Assembly (NCBI GenBank): GCA_013054445.1
Contig: JAAMPI010000501.1
Coordinates: 1-34,656, forward strand
DNA: 34,656 bases
Direction of reading: 5' to 3'
Source: Cudoniella acicularis
Lineage: Eukaryota > Ascomycota > Leotiomycetes > Helotiales > Helotiaceae
Part shown: piece after piece, positions 1 to 8,702 of the stretch
How positions within the stretch are numbered: the first letter of the stretch is position 1
Layout: each line of letters starts with the position of its first letter
Translations under genes and position numbers: made by a program
The notes under the pieces: model-generated
Databases searched by the model: none
What the model saw: only the letters and a program-made list of their open reading frames with translations
What the model was told of the DNA's origin: nothing

Positions 1-134
1 TATCTCGGAGGCCGTTATAGCCTAAACGACCTTTACTTATATTAGCTTAGTTATATATTTGTTTATATAATCGGTTATCGATTTATATACTAGTATTAAT
101 TAAGACGTTAATTTTATTTAGCTAATAGTTAAAC

Positions 135-590
135 TTAATAAGTTTATCTTTTATATTATCTTTTAGCCTTTTATTATAATAGCTTATTAATATCTTAGTG
201 TCTATCTAGTCTTTATTATAAGTCTCTAGAATTTAGTTATATATTCTATAGCTCTCTTAGTCTAATATAGTTTATATAAAGCCTATTTAGCTATTTTCTT
301 TTTATTAATATCTTTAAATATTTTATAGATCTTAGTCTTAAATCTTTTAAATAATTTAAAGATCTTTTTATTTATATCTATCTTTTATCTTATAGACTTA
401 TTAAGATAGTTTTTTAGAAATAGTTTAATCTATCTAGCTACTTTTTTTTAAAAGTATAAAACTATCTAGATATTATAGGTATCTTATATCTTAAACTTGT
501 TATTATAAAATTAAAAATATATTTATATCTATAAGATAAAGGTTTTAAAGTCTATTTACTTGTTATAATATTTGTCTAATAAAGAGACCT
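135..590 (-). pseudogene. RIP-degraded Ty3/Gypsy-type gag remnant
   Basis: Read on the minus strand from about 590 leftwards, one frame stays recognisable for about 120 codons. It is interrupted only by TAA/TAG, the codons RIP makes from CAA, CAG and TGG. Legible pieces include VSLLDKYYNK, KTKIYKIFKDINKKK and AIEYITKF. After a one-base slip near 180 comes YYNKRLKDNIKDK at about 180-135. The spacing (a hydrophobic/aromatic block, then F-x-DIN-x-K-x-A, then a GLKD-like motif) resembles the gag capsid region of fungal Gypsy elements. It would be the first gene downstream of the LTR at 790-1222; pol would lie beyond the window. Family assignment is by eye. Confidence 0.6.
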
Positions 591-789
591 TAAGTCCTTT
601 GTTAGCCTCGACCTTAACCGAAGTTACTAGTACGTTAGGTATATTATTATCGTTATTAGTATCTAGATTAATATTTAGACGATTAATATTAGTAGGGTTA
701 ATACTACTAGTCCCTTAACTAGTAGTTACGTCTTTATAAGGTTATTATAAAGCTATTATAATACTTTATTTTAAGACTAGTACTTAAAG

Positions 790-1222
790 TATAATAGAAC
801 TAGGTCTACTTAACTAATAACCCTTACTACTAGGCAAGTAAAAGGTCTATTAGATTAGTAATATAGAAGTATAGGTAAGGCGATCTCTAGTATTTATTAA
901 CTAGAAAGCTTAATATATTATAAATAAGGATAATTAAAGTATAATATAAGATTACTATAAAAGTTTAAGTATATAGCTCTTATCTAATAAAGAAATCCTT
1001 TTACTTATATAGATCTCTTAATTCCTTAAGTCGACGTAGTCGCTAGTCGGCCCCGTCGACTCGTAAGTCGACGCGGTCGACCGTAGATCCTGTCGGCTTA
1101 CTTATATTATATAACCTAGTCACGTGATCCCCGTAACTTAGGACCCTGGTTCTCTATACCGTTCCTATTAGTTATAGCCGAGCCTTAGGCCTAGGCCTAT
1201 ACGTGATCCTTGATTCGTAATA
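790..1222 (-). repeat. LTR copy A, probable 5' LTR of leftward Gypsy element
   Basis: This 433-bp unit recurs at 1794-2221 (opposite orientation) and at 2614-4421 (same orientation, interrupted). In sense direction (minus strand) the family begins TATTACGAATC and ends CCGTTATA; RIP of TG and CA would explain the lost TG...CA ends. Two blocks are best conserved: 1131-1207 (a GCCTTAGGCCTAGGCC core) and about 840-1010. Between them is a more variable GC-rich part (1020-1095). The gag remnant starts about 200 bp beyond its inner end, which fits a 5' LTR plus leader. No matching target duplication was found on its outer flank. Confidence 0.7.
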
Positions 1223-1793
1223 ATAGGACCGGGTTAACCTATATAACTTCTGTTATTATATAGAGTAATTAATATATATAAAGAGGAGGTATTAGTAGGT
1301 AAAGAAGTTACGTATAATAGGAAAAAGATTTAGTATAGAACTAATCTCTAGTCCTAAAAGGTCTAGAGAAGCCCTCTTTTTATTAGCTATCTATAACCGA
1401 CGGGGGTCTAATATTAAGACCTAATAATAATAGAAATTAATAGTATTATCTAATATCTCGTACTACGTATTAAGTATTCTAGAACTATAATCCTAGATAT
1501 TAGAGGTTTACTATCGATATTATTCTAGACATCCGCCGTCGATCTAAGCTACGTAACGGACGCCCCCTAGTAGATAAGCGAACTATATTATAACGTATAA
1601 AATCGAAGATATAATTAAAGTATATAGAATAGCTATTATTAATTAATATATATTAATTTTAAGATAAAATAGCTTTAATTATATTTATTACGGCTTTTAT
1701 AAAAGAAGATATGTTTTTATAGTTTTCGGTTAAGTAGGCCGTATCTAATAGCCCTAGCTCTTACTACTAGACACTAATATAACTTCTTTCTAG
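1223..1793. other. RIP-degraded DNA, no assignable gene
   Basis: AT-rich, TA-dominated sequence between two LTR copies. No recognisable protein remnant was found in any frame. One less AT-rich patch (about 1530-1575) has no known motif. It is probably older repeat DNA. Confidence 0.6.
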
Positions 1794-2221
1794 TATTACG
1801 AATCTAGAAACACGTATAGGCCTAGGCCTAAGGCTCGGCTATAACTAATAGGAATAGTATAGAGAACTAGGGTCCTAAGTCACGAGGTGTTACGTAACGA
1901 GTCACGTGATATAAGCGGATAGACGGGTCTATCTAAGATATAACAGGAAGCTATAGATAGTTAGCGCTATCTAGGCTATCTACTAGCTAAAAGGATCTAT
2001 ATAAGAAAAGAGATTTCTTTATTTGATAGAAACTTCGTATTTAACTTACTTTAATAATCTTATATTATACTTTGATTATCCTTACTTATAACGTACTAAG
2101 CTTTTACGTATAATAACCTATAATAATATCGCCTTACCTATACTTCTATACTACTAATCCGACAGACCGTCTACTTACTTATCGGTTAGGACGACTAGTT
2201 AAGTAGACTTACTCCGTTATA
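1794..2221 (+). repeat. LTR copy B, solo LTR with 5-bp target duplication
   Basis: This 428-bp unit is the reverse complement of LTR copy A along its length, including the GCCTTAGGCC core (1811-1886) and the outer block at 1985-2221. It starts TATTACGAAT and ends CCGTTATA. It is flanked on both sides by the same 5 bases, TCTAG (1789-1793 and 2222-2226). A perfect 5-bp duplication directly outside both ends is what an LTR-retrotransposon insertion followed by LTR-LTR recombination leaves. This also fixes the LTR boundaries used for the other copies. Confidence 0.82.
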
Positions 2222-2613
2222 TCTAGTATAATATTACTATTATATAATATTATTATATTAATCGATTATCCTTTTCTTATCTTAACCTATATAAACTAAA
2301 CCTATAGTTAGAATATCTTAACCTCTTACCTTTTATAAGTAAGATAATAATAGAAAGAAAGAATACGCGAATAAAATATAATATTAAGAGATTAAAAATA
2401 AAGAGAAGTAAATCAAGTATTATTAAAAGCTATCGTATATAAAATTATCTTATAGATATTAAAGAGATATTATAAAAAAAAATAAGGCTAAGCTATTTAA
2501 CTTTATAAGTATTACGTATATATAAGTAAATATAGATCTTTATTAGAGCTAAAACAGGACCTACCCCTAGAGATAAGATAAGAAAAGTAGAACCGGGCCT
2601 TAAGAGAGCTAAA
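2222..2613. other. RIP-degraded DNA, no assignable gene
   Basis: AT-rich sequence between solo LTR B and LTR C. It begins with the TCTAG target duplication. A purine-rich stretch (about 2335-2480) is Lys/Ile-rich when translated, but no family could be recognised. Confidence 0.55.
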
Positions 2614-2798
2614 TATAACGGAACTAGGTCTACTTAACTAAGATCTCTACCTTAGGTAAGCAGGAGGTCTGTTAGGTTAGTAGTATAAAAGTATAAATAA
2701 GGCGATATCTAGTTATTATTAACTAAAAAGCTTAGTATATTATAAATAAGGATAATTAAAGTATAATATAAGATTATTATAGAAGTTTAAGTATATAA

Positions 2799-4171
2799 TA
2801 TTACGTAACTACTATTAACCGATTTTTTTCCTTACTAAAACTAAATATTATATTACGAATTTCACTTAATAATAACTAACGTAATTCTTATTATTAGAAT
2901 AAGCTAAATAGGCTAAATTAATCGTATTTAATCCTTTTTTAATCCGTATACTAAAAATAACCCGATTAAGTAATCCCTAAGCTTAGTATTTTATATATTA
3001 TTTATCTACCTCGATATAGGCTATAACTCTCTTAGATATACTTTTAATAAGTATATCGAAGAAGTCTTTTAAAATTATATCTTAGGTAGCTTATAAACAG
3101 GACTCTAGACGCTACCTATTATACTTCGATTTACTAATAGACGTTATTATCTTAAGAAACATTATAAAGACACGTTTTTTTAGCTTTTACTAAGTATTCT
3201 TAATTAGGTTTAGGTTAGAGAAGAAGAGAGGCTAATCTATAATATCTATATTATGTTTCTTAAACTATTTCTAGACTTTTTAGATAATATAGATAGATAT
3301 ATTATCTTATATAAATATATAGCTAGAGCTAAGTTATTAGTATTAAAATAATAGCTAGTTAGTTAAGATTTTAAAATAAGAGTTAATAGAATACCTATAC
3401 TTCTTTAACTTAAAGTCTTAGTCTATAATATAAAGTTATATCCTTTTTATATCTTAAAAAATAGCCTAGACTATTATCTTTATATCCTTCTTATAGGTAT
3501 AGATTTAAATTATCTCTTTCTACTATTTTTATACTAGTATATAAAAGCACTACTTAGTTGTTTTACCCCGCCCCCGCTTATAAGAACACTTATTACTCTA
3601 GATATAAAGACCCTACTCCTTTATAGTCTACCCTCTTTATATAAGGCACTAAGCGAGTCTTTTTGCCGTATTTATCTCTATAAGGAACAGCCGGCGCGCT
3701 ATACGTTATTTCGTAATATAATAACGCTTAAAGATAAAAGCGATAGTATACCTCTTATAAGAGAGCTTATAGGCTAGGATAAGTTATACGTAGGTATCTT
3801 TTAGGTTATTTCGAACGTAATATATAAGTAAACGTTTCTCTACTTTAGTATATAACTTATTCTTAGGCTTTTTAGATAAGGAGGTGCCTTTATTATATAA
3901 TAGGTTCTACTTAAAGGTATATCAGATAGTAATATAAGGTAGTTTTATACTATACGCGATCTAGGTAGGCGTATAGCTAAAGAAAGAGGTATAAGTAATT
4001 CTTCTATATTAATATAGACTAAGATATTAATAGTCTTAACGATTACTAGAGCTTAAACCTAATAAAGTACGTTAAGGTAGTATTTTTAGAATATTATATA
4101 GAAGAGTAAGAAGAAACGCGTAAAAACGCGCTTTTTAAAGTAGATTCGGCTAACAGTAGTTACGCGTTACT
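2799..4171 (-). mobile_element. Tc1/mariner-type element, RIP-inactivated, nested in LTR C
   Basis: Imperfect terminal inverted repeats bound it: CGTAACTACTATTAACCGAT at the left against a copy with a few differences at the right (4143-4166). TA dinucleotides sit at both junctions, as expected of the superfamily. The length (about 1.37 kb) is typical. A minus-strand transposase frame is legible inside (see 3165-3306). The insertion interrupts an LTR whose other copies are continuous, so the element arrived after the LTR. Both are mutated by RIP. Confidence 0.8.
3165..3306 (-). pseudogene. Tc1/mariner (IS630-type) transposase remnant, C-terminal catalytic part
   Basis: The minus-strand frame starting at 3306 reads DNISIYII, then KHNIDIID, stop, P, then SNLNLIKN and finally KLKKRV. 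With RIP reversed conceptually, this is the conserved end of a Tc1/mariner DDE domain: Asp-Asn with Ile-His, then Asp-Trp-Pro, then a Pro-Asp-Leu-Asn-Pro-Ile-Glu-like motif. The expected third catalytic Glu is at codon 3201-3199, which now reads AAG (Lys). Thirty-four residues separate it from the Asp at 3306, giving DD34E spacing. All stops are TAA/TAG. Weaker coding similarity may extend right to about 3700, but it was not read residue by residue. Confidence 0.75.
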
Positions 4172-4613
4172 ATACTACTCTTATCTAGTCTAAGAAAATC
4201 CTTCTACTTATATAGATCTTCTTTCTTAGGATCGCGTAGACCGCCTAGCGGTCCGCTTACTAGCTCGTAGGATCGCTAGACCGTACTTACGATCCTACGA
4301 TCCTAGTCAGCTAACTGATCACGTAATCCCGCGACTTAAGACCCTGGTTCTCTATACTGTTCCTATTAGTTATAGCCGAGCCTTAGGCCTAGGCCTATAC
4401 GTAACGTACTGATTCGTAACACTATCCCTGATTAGTTATAGTATAGTTCTATCTGCTTAAATAACTATATTAGCCTACTTCTCGATAGCTATAGACCCTG
4501 TTCTTTCTTCGATATATTATCTAAACGTTCTTATAAACGTATCGAGCACCTTACCCTTAGAAATAAGATTAAACGACTAGGAATTAAAATAGTATCGTAT
4601 ACTCGCTATAAAA

Positions 4614-4950
4614 AATCGAGCCGCTGTTATATAGCGATCCCTAAGGGTGCCCGTTACGCTAAGTACGCCTAATAAGGTCGTTCTTATAACGTAAAAAAGA
4701 AAAACCAGATACCTTTACTATCTAACTAGGCTAGTATCAAGGCCTAATATAAGCGTCTTAATACTAAGAAAGAGAAGGCGATAACGAAGATTCTTTATCT
4801 TTATAAACTAAAGAAATCATTAAAAGAATAAGAGTTAAAAATAGTCTAGGCTAGACTAAATTCCTTTAATAAATTAGAGGCTATAGAAATAGCCGAGAAA
4901 TAAAGTACTAAAGAATAGAAATTAGTTAAAGGTAGACAGTAGCGCGAGCT
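4614..4950 (+). pseudogene. RIP-degraded Cys-motif plus coiled-coil frame (retroelement-associated?)
   Basis: One plus-strand frame stays legible for over 100 codons with only TAA/TAG interruptions. It starts SSRCYIAIPKGARYAKYA, then GRSYNV, and continues as a Lys/Glu/Leu-rich heptad-like helix (ARLNSFNKLEAIEIAEK near 4850). Tyr at several positions would be Cys before RIP (TGT/TGC to TAT/TAC), giving a compact Cys cluster of the RC-x-x-C...C-x-x-x-GRSC kind followed by a coiled coil. From memory, such Cys-cluster/coiled-coil proteins recur in fungal repeat regions. Their function is unknown, and the link to the LTR family here is only proximity. Confidence 0.5.
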
Positions 4951-5504
4951 CTATACTACCTAAGGCAAGGTCTCTAATAATAGCCTCTTTAGCCTTAATC
5001 TTAACTATATATTAGATAAGAGATCTTAAGACTTTATCTAGATTCTTAGTAGAATACTATAAGCTTCTTAGGGTAGTTGATTAAGTTTTTCCTAGGTTCT
5101 TTAGTATCTTCTAACTATAAATAATCCTTTTATTATATTAAATACTTAATCTTACCTCTAACCTATCTAAAGCTTAACGAGCCTAGTATTAGAAGTCTGT
5201 GTTTTATAAGCTATTTTATTAGTAAATTAAAATTTTAAAAATCGTAAGCTTTTAAAAGCTAATAAATAGAAATATTCTTTATCTTTTAAAAATCACGATT
5301 ACTAGCTTTTATATAATAATTATTCTTAGTTATTTTATAATATTTAAATAATCGTAATAACTTTAGTATTTAGGCTTTACGACCCCGCCTTTAGGCTTCT
5401 AAAAACTAAATTAATCGTAATTATTTAAATATAAATATTTAATAACAAACATATAAATAAATATTATTTATTAAATATTTATTAGCTCGTGAAGCTCAAT
5501 TNGA
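4951..5504. other. AT-rich edge of the RIP island with one ambiguous base
   Basis: Strongly AT-rich sequence with no legible protein. Motifs such as AATCGTAA/TTACGATT recur in both orientations between about 5230 and 5420, suggesting a degraded inverted structure. The only N of the window is at 5502, about 10 bases inside the change to coding composition. An in-frame TGA (5488-5490) upstream of the Nudix coding sequence shows that its reading frame does not continue into the island. Confidence 0.6.
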
Positions 5505-6478
5505 AAGGCTGCGGTCTTGATTCTGCTATTTGCGGATCGCCGTGGTGACTTACGGGTAGTGATAACTATGAGAGCATCCACGTTAAGGAACTACTCCGGT
5601 ACGTCCCCCATCCATCCTTTACAGACATATCCTAACAAAAAACTTTGGTAGGACAAGCAGCATTCCCCGGCGGAAAGGCAGACACACTAGAAGAAACCCC
5701 ATGGCAAATAGCCCGCCGCGAAGCCTCCGAAGAAATCGGCCTCCCAAACGACGACACCAAACTCCCATCCCCCTTCCGAATCGAGCACCTCTGCCAACTA
5801 CCCTTCAGCCTCGCGAAGACCGCACTAGTAGTCCGCCCCTGCGTTGCCTTCCTTCACTCCGACGATAATAATAGCAGCCAAGCTTCAAGTGTTGAAGATA
5901 GTATGATTCCGCGATTAGATGCGAAGGAAGTAGCAGCTGTGTTCTCTGCTCCTTTTCATAATTTTTTGAGGCAGGAAGATGAGGTGAGGGAGGGAGATAA
6001 GCTGCCTGGAAAGCCGAAGGATTGGTATAATGGTGTCTGGACGCATTGGCATGAGGGACAGTGGCGAATGCACCATTTCTTCGTTCCTATCAATAATCAG
6101 AAAATTTCAAAGCCGAAAATACGAGAAAGTAAGCAGGCTTCCATTGCGAAACAGTTAGATGCGGAAGAAGAAGAGGGGTTGACGAGGTATAAAGTTTGGG
6201 GAATGACAGCACAGATGTTGGTTGATGCTGCACGGGTTGCATATGATGAAGAACCAGAGTTTGAAGTAAGCTATTTATATACTATTTATTATTTTGGATA
6301 AGAGTGCTAACGCTACTGAAAGCATAACATAGAGTTCGGCGATGAGCCCATGATAGAACAATTAGCGAATGCGGGAAAACTGGGCCCGAAAGTCCCTGGT
6401 GGGCCGGATCTCACAGACACAGATCTAAAAACTGCGGGAAATCCTGAAGCTGCTGTTTCTTGGGTTGCGAAAATATAA
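5505..6478 (+). CDS. PCD1: Nudix hydrolase, CoA diphosphatase-like (5'-truncated)
   Basis: Spliced as 5505-5598, 5652-6265 and 6335-6478. The Nudix box (5672-5740) fits GX5EX7REUXEEXGU exactly except for Ala at the U position. Upstream (AAVLILLFADRRGDLRVV) and downstream (LPSPFRIEHLCQLP; RLDAKEVAAVFSAPFHNFLR; WRMHHFFVP; AYDEEPEFE) the protein resembles the peroxisomal/mitochondrial CoA diphosphatases PCD1/NUDT7/8, which cleave CoA and oxidised CoA to 4'-phosphopantetheine and an adenosine phosphate. Intron 1 (GTACGT...TAG, branch CTAAC) rejoins SG-QAAFPGG. Intron 2 (GTAAGC) has a TAG and a GAG acceptor 2 nt apart; only GAG keeps the frame to the TAA at 6476. No start codon is available: relatives have roughly 30-50 more N-terminal residues, and here the RIP island begins. 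Either the N-terminal exon is lost or it lies beyond an undetected intron. Confidence 0.85.
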
Positions 6479-6546
6479 ACAAAGCAATAGAAAATTGTTT
6501 CTCATGATGAGCCAGCTGTGAAATTCGTTTCAAAAGTTGAGTAGAA

Positions 6547-6774
6547 CTAATTAAAATCGACACAACAGAACAGCAACAATAACAATAATAGCCAGCACAG
6601 CAATGATATCGTCAACTGCAAAGCCCCAGCCTCCTCACTATCTTCTTCATACATATGAAGTCCCTGAGGAATAGCTGTTCCACCTACTGTAAGTTTAGGT
6701 TTAGTCGGCGTTGTTTCAGCTGGCTTAGTAGCCACTCCCTCCTCCTTATTCAGAATTTCAATTCTAGTAGTCAT
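6547..6774 (-). CDS. Small hypothetical protein, C-terminal hydrophobic tail, probable frameshift
   Basis: An ATG-initiated 75-residue ORF convergent with the Nudix gene (69 bp between stops). The N-terminal 50 residues are polar (MTTRIEILNKEEGV...; TVGGTAIPQGLHMYEED). The annotated tail is an unusual run of Leu, Cys and Trp. Shifting by one base at the G4 run (6624-6627 on the plus strand) gives instead GFAVDDIIAVLAIIVIVAVL followed by LCRF and a stop at 6553-6551. That is a textbook single transmembrane helix preceded by acidic residues. The original protein was therefore probably a tail-anchored small membrane protein, and the G-run has lost a base here, truly or by sequencing error. Family not recognised. 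Confidence 0.5.
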   Translation of the reverse strand: MTTRIEILNKEEGVATKPAETTPTKPKLTVGGTAIPQGLHMYEEDSEEAGALQLTISLLCWLLLLLLLFCCVDFN

Positions 6775-7903
6775 CTTGTCGACTTTTAATTTGAAATATC
6801 TATGAATTTTTTTTAATATATAGATGTCCTTGGCTTTTGTTTTGGTCTACGACTACGTCTACGCTACTGAAGAATTCGGGTTTGGCAAATGTAAAGAGAG
6901 TGTGTGTGGTTATTTATACATTTCGATTCTTAGTGTTAGAACGGGTGGAATAAGCAGAACAGAAGAGGTGTAATAACAAGGAAATAACAAAGACAATTCT
7001 TTGATCTTTTGTCATACCTTGAAGATCAACCTTGCTTATCTTTCGATTTTCTATTGAGGTATGCCTTGTGGTTAGTCTGCTCTTATAATTCCATCGCGCT
7101 GTGCGTTCTATTATTCATCTTCGGTGCCTATTTAGACTTTCGAATTATTATTAATAGCACAATCAATTTTTTCGTTTTCGCTACCTACCTATTCTGGATT
7201 CCAGGCTATTTAGTCGCTTAGTACTTCTCCAGAACCTTGCGATAAAGAAGCTTCTATTAGGAGTATGAGTATGAGATATGTTTACACGGAATTAAAAAAA
7301 TAACGCGTTCTTGTATCTGATATATAAAATCCAGACAAGCTCCCCACTTCAACAAGAAATAAAGAAATTCGTTGCGACACCAACCCTCGCTTCGCGTTGC
7401 ACAAACTCCTCAGCCCCAAGTACAAAGTAACATCGTGACATCACTACATCGCTACTTACAAGCATCACATCCCCCAAAAGAAAAATTCCATCCCATTCGA
7501 CAGGTTTCACTCCATCGCGACTTGCAACAATAATCATCCTCGTTGAAGTGACGTTACACTCACACTTCGTAAGGCATTTTAGGCTGAATGCGTGCGTAAG
7601 GGTTTGTGTTTTAGGAGGCCTCCTACGGCGCAAAGCCTCCCGAGAAGGGGGTGCTGTGGAAGGGAGGGTGGCACGTGTGAGATGGGGGGAATGGATAGAT
7701 AGAGTTTGAATAGGAGGTAGGTTATAAGGGACGAAATTTGTGTGCTACAAGTGGTACGCATTGCGAGGTGAGATCTAAGATCTATCTGGCTGAGCCTCGA
7801 CCACTTTCTTGATTATTGAGCCTTGTAGAGTGCTTGTACAATTCATTCGTAGATCAGGTGTTCCAAATGCTGTGTGTATGCTGTAAATGTGTCGGAGGAG
7901 ACT
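6775..7903. other. Intergenic, no supported gene
   Basis: Upstream region of the small minus-strand ORF on the left and the 3' flank of the copper transporter on the right. Only short ORFs occur. One minus-strand ATG ORF of 63 codons (7537-7349) has no recognisable motif. No repeats or RNA genes seen. Confidence 0.5.
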
Positions 7904-8702
7904 CTAGTGGCATGCTCCATCTTTCGTCGAGCTCGTCTCGTTCCCAAACAGTAGGTATCCGACAAATGCACCGATGCCTACAGCGATCATTACATACCCG
8001 TTGTAAGTCATGAATAGCAACCTTTTCGCATTGTATATTAGCTCTTATTTTCTCTCAGGGCTAGAATGGGTATTGAGGGGTAAGGCAGCGAGTTAAGGGA
8101 GGAGACTTACATCAACATGAAAGCATAGAAGTTCTGGATGGCATAAAGGAGTGCCTTGATAACGTGTGCTCTCTTGCTCACTTCAACCTGGCTGCGACCT
8201 GACCACAAGAACGGCGTTCTCTCAGTAATTGATTCATCCACTCATTGAGATCTCAGCTTGTGTTTTATCTTTGTTTGTGCCAAATATAGACTCCCACTAG
8301 AAAAGCTTACACCCACTTTAAAGAAAGGGAATTTGGAATGGCTGTATATGGAAATGTAGAAGCTTACGAGGAGTCTCGTCCGTCTTCTTTGCAACGAATT
8401 TCTCGTATCGCCGACTGGCGTTGCGCAGAGCTTCGTAGCCTGCGGTAAGGGCAACCACAGCCAGGAGGGAGAAGAGGAGGCCCGCCGTCGTGCGAATATG
8501 CCACCATTGGAAAATGATGCACAGGTTGTTGGTGTTCCAGGTGAAGGTCATCTGCGAGTTTCTGTTAGCATTGCTGTTCTGAGTAATCGCGACAACAATT
8601 CAAGGGAGTGCGTACGGCCATGCTGCACCTGTCGCCCATTCCGCCGCCCATGCCCATGTCCATGGCAGCGTGGTCCATGTGTGCATGGTGGGAGTGATCC
8701 AT
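7904..8702 (-). CDS. Ctr-family copper transporter
   Basis: Four exons (8702-8616, 8551-8368, 8198-8111, 8021-7904) give 158 residues. All three introns have GTANGN donors and AG acceptors, and phases 0, 1 and 2 join without frame conflict. The N-terminus is short and Met/His-rich (MDHSHHAHMDH, then MDMGMGGGMG), as expected for extracellular Cu(I) capture. TM1 follows FQWWHIRTTAG. The second membrane helix carries the diagnostic MxxxM (MLLFM), exactly 12 residues, then GxxxG (GAFVG), where TM2 and TM3 pack in the trimeric Ctr pore. The protein ends in Gly-Ala-Cys-His, resembling the C-terminal Cys/His copper-binding motif of the family. Probable role: high-affinity copper uptake at the plasma membrane, or vacuolar copper export; sequence alone does not decide. 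The upstream region has TGCTCAAA-like sequences but no exact copper-response element. Confidence 0.93.

Larger units (their letters stand above)
2614..4421 (-). repeat. LTR copy C, split by a Tc1/mariner insertion
   Basis: The left part (2614-2798) matches LTR A from its outer end. The right part (4172-4421) resumes where the left part stops and runs through the GC-rich block (4231-4320) and the GCCTTAGGCC core (4331-4404) to GATTCGTAACA. Removing the 1373-bp insert leaves about 435 bp, the same length as copies A (433) and B (428). The terminal CGTAACA retains the CA lost in the other copies. The flanks CTAAA and CTATC match at only 3 of 5 positions, so a target duplication is unproven. Confidence 0.78.
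1..5495. repeat. RIP-degraded AT-rich transposon island
   Basis: This block is dominated by TA, AT, TT and AA dinucleotides and almost lacks CA and TG. C and G survive mainly in CG, CC, GG and CT/AG contexts. That is the footprint of repeat-induced point mutation (CpA to TpA on both strands), known from Pezizomycotina. No intact ORF is present. Recognisable remnants inside are listed separately: a Gypsy gag frame, three related LTRs, one Tc1/mariner element and a Cys/coiled-coil frame. The composition changes abruptly near 5490 to ordinary coding DNA. Confidence 0.93.

Noticed and set aside
790..4421. LTR A and LTR C as the two LTRs of a single element
   Set aside because: The gag remnant lies left of A rather than between A and C, the outer flanks do not match, and the interval contains a separate solo LTR with its own target duplication.
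7009..7221. Hydrophobic 70-codon plus-strand frame
   Set aside because: It begins at TTG, not ATG, has no splice context, and fungi do not normally initiate there.
7349..7537. Minus-strand ATG ORF of 63 codons
   Set aside because: No domain, no hydrophobic or signal segment and no supporting context; within what chance allows in 1.1 kb of intergenic DNA.
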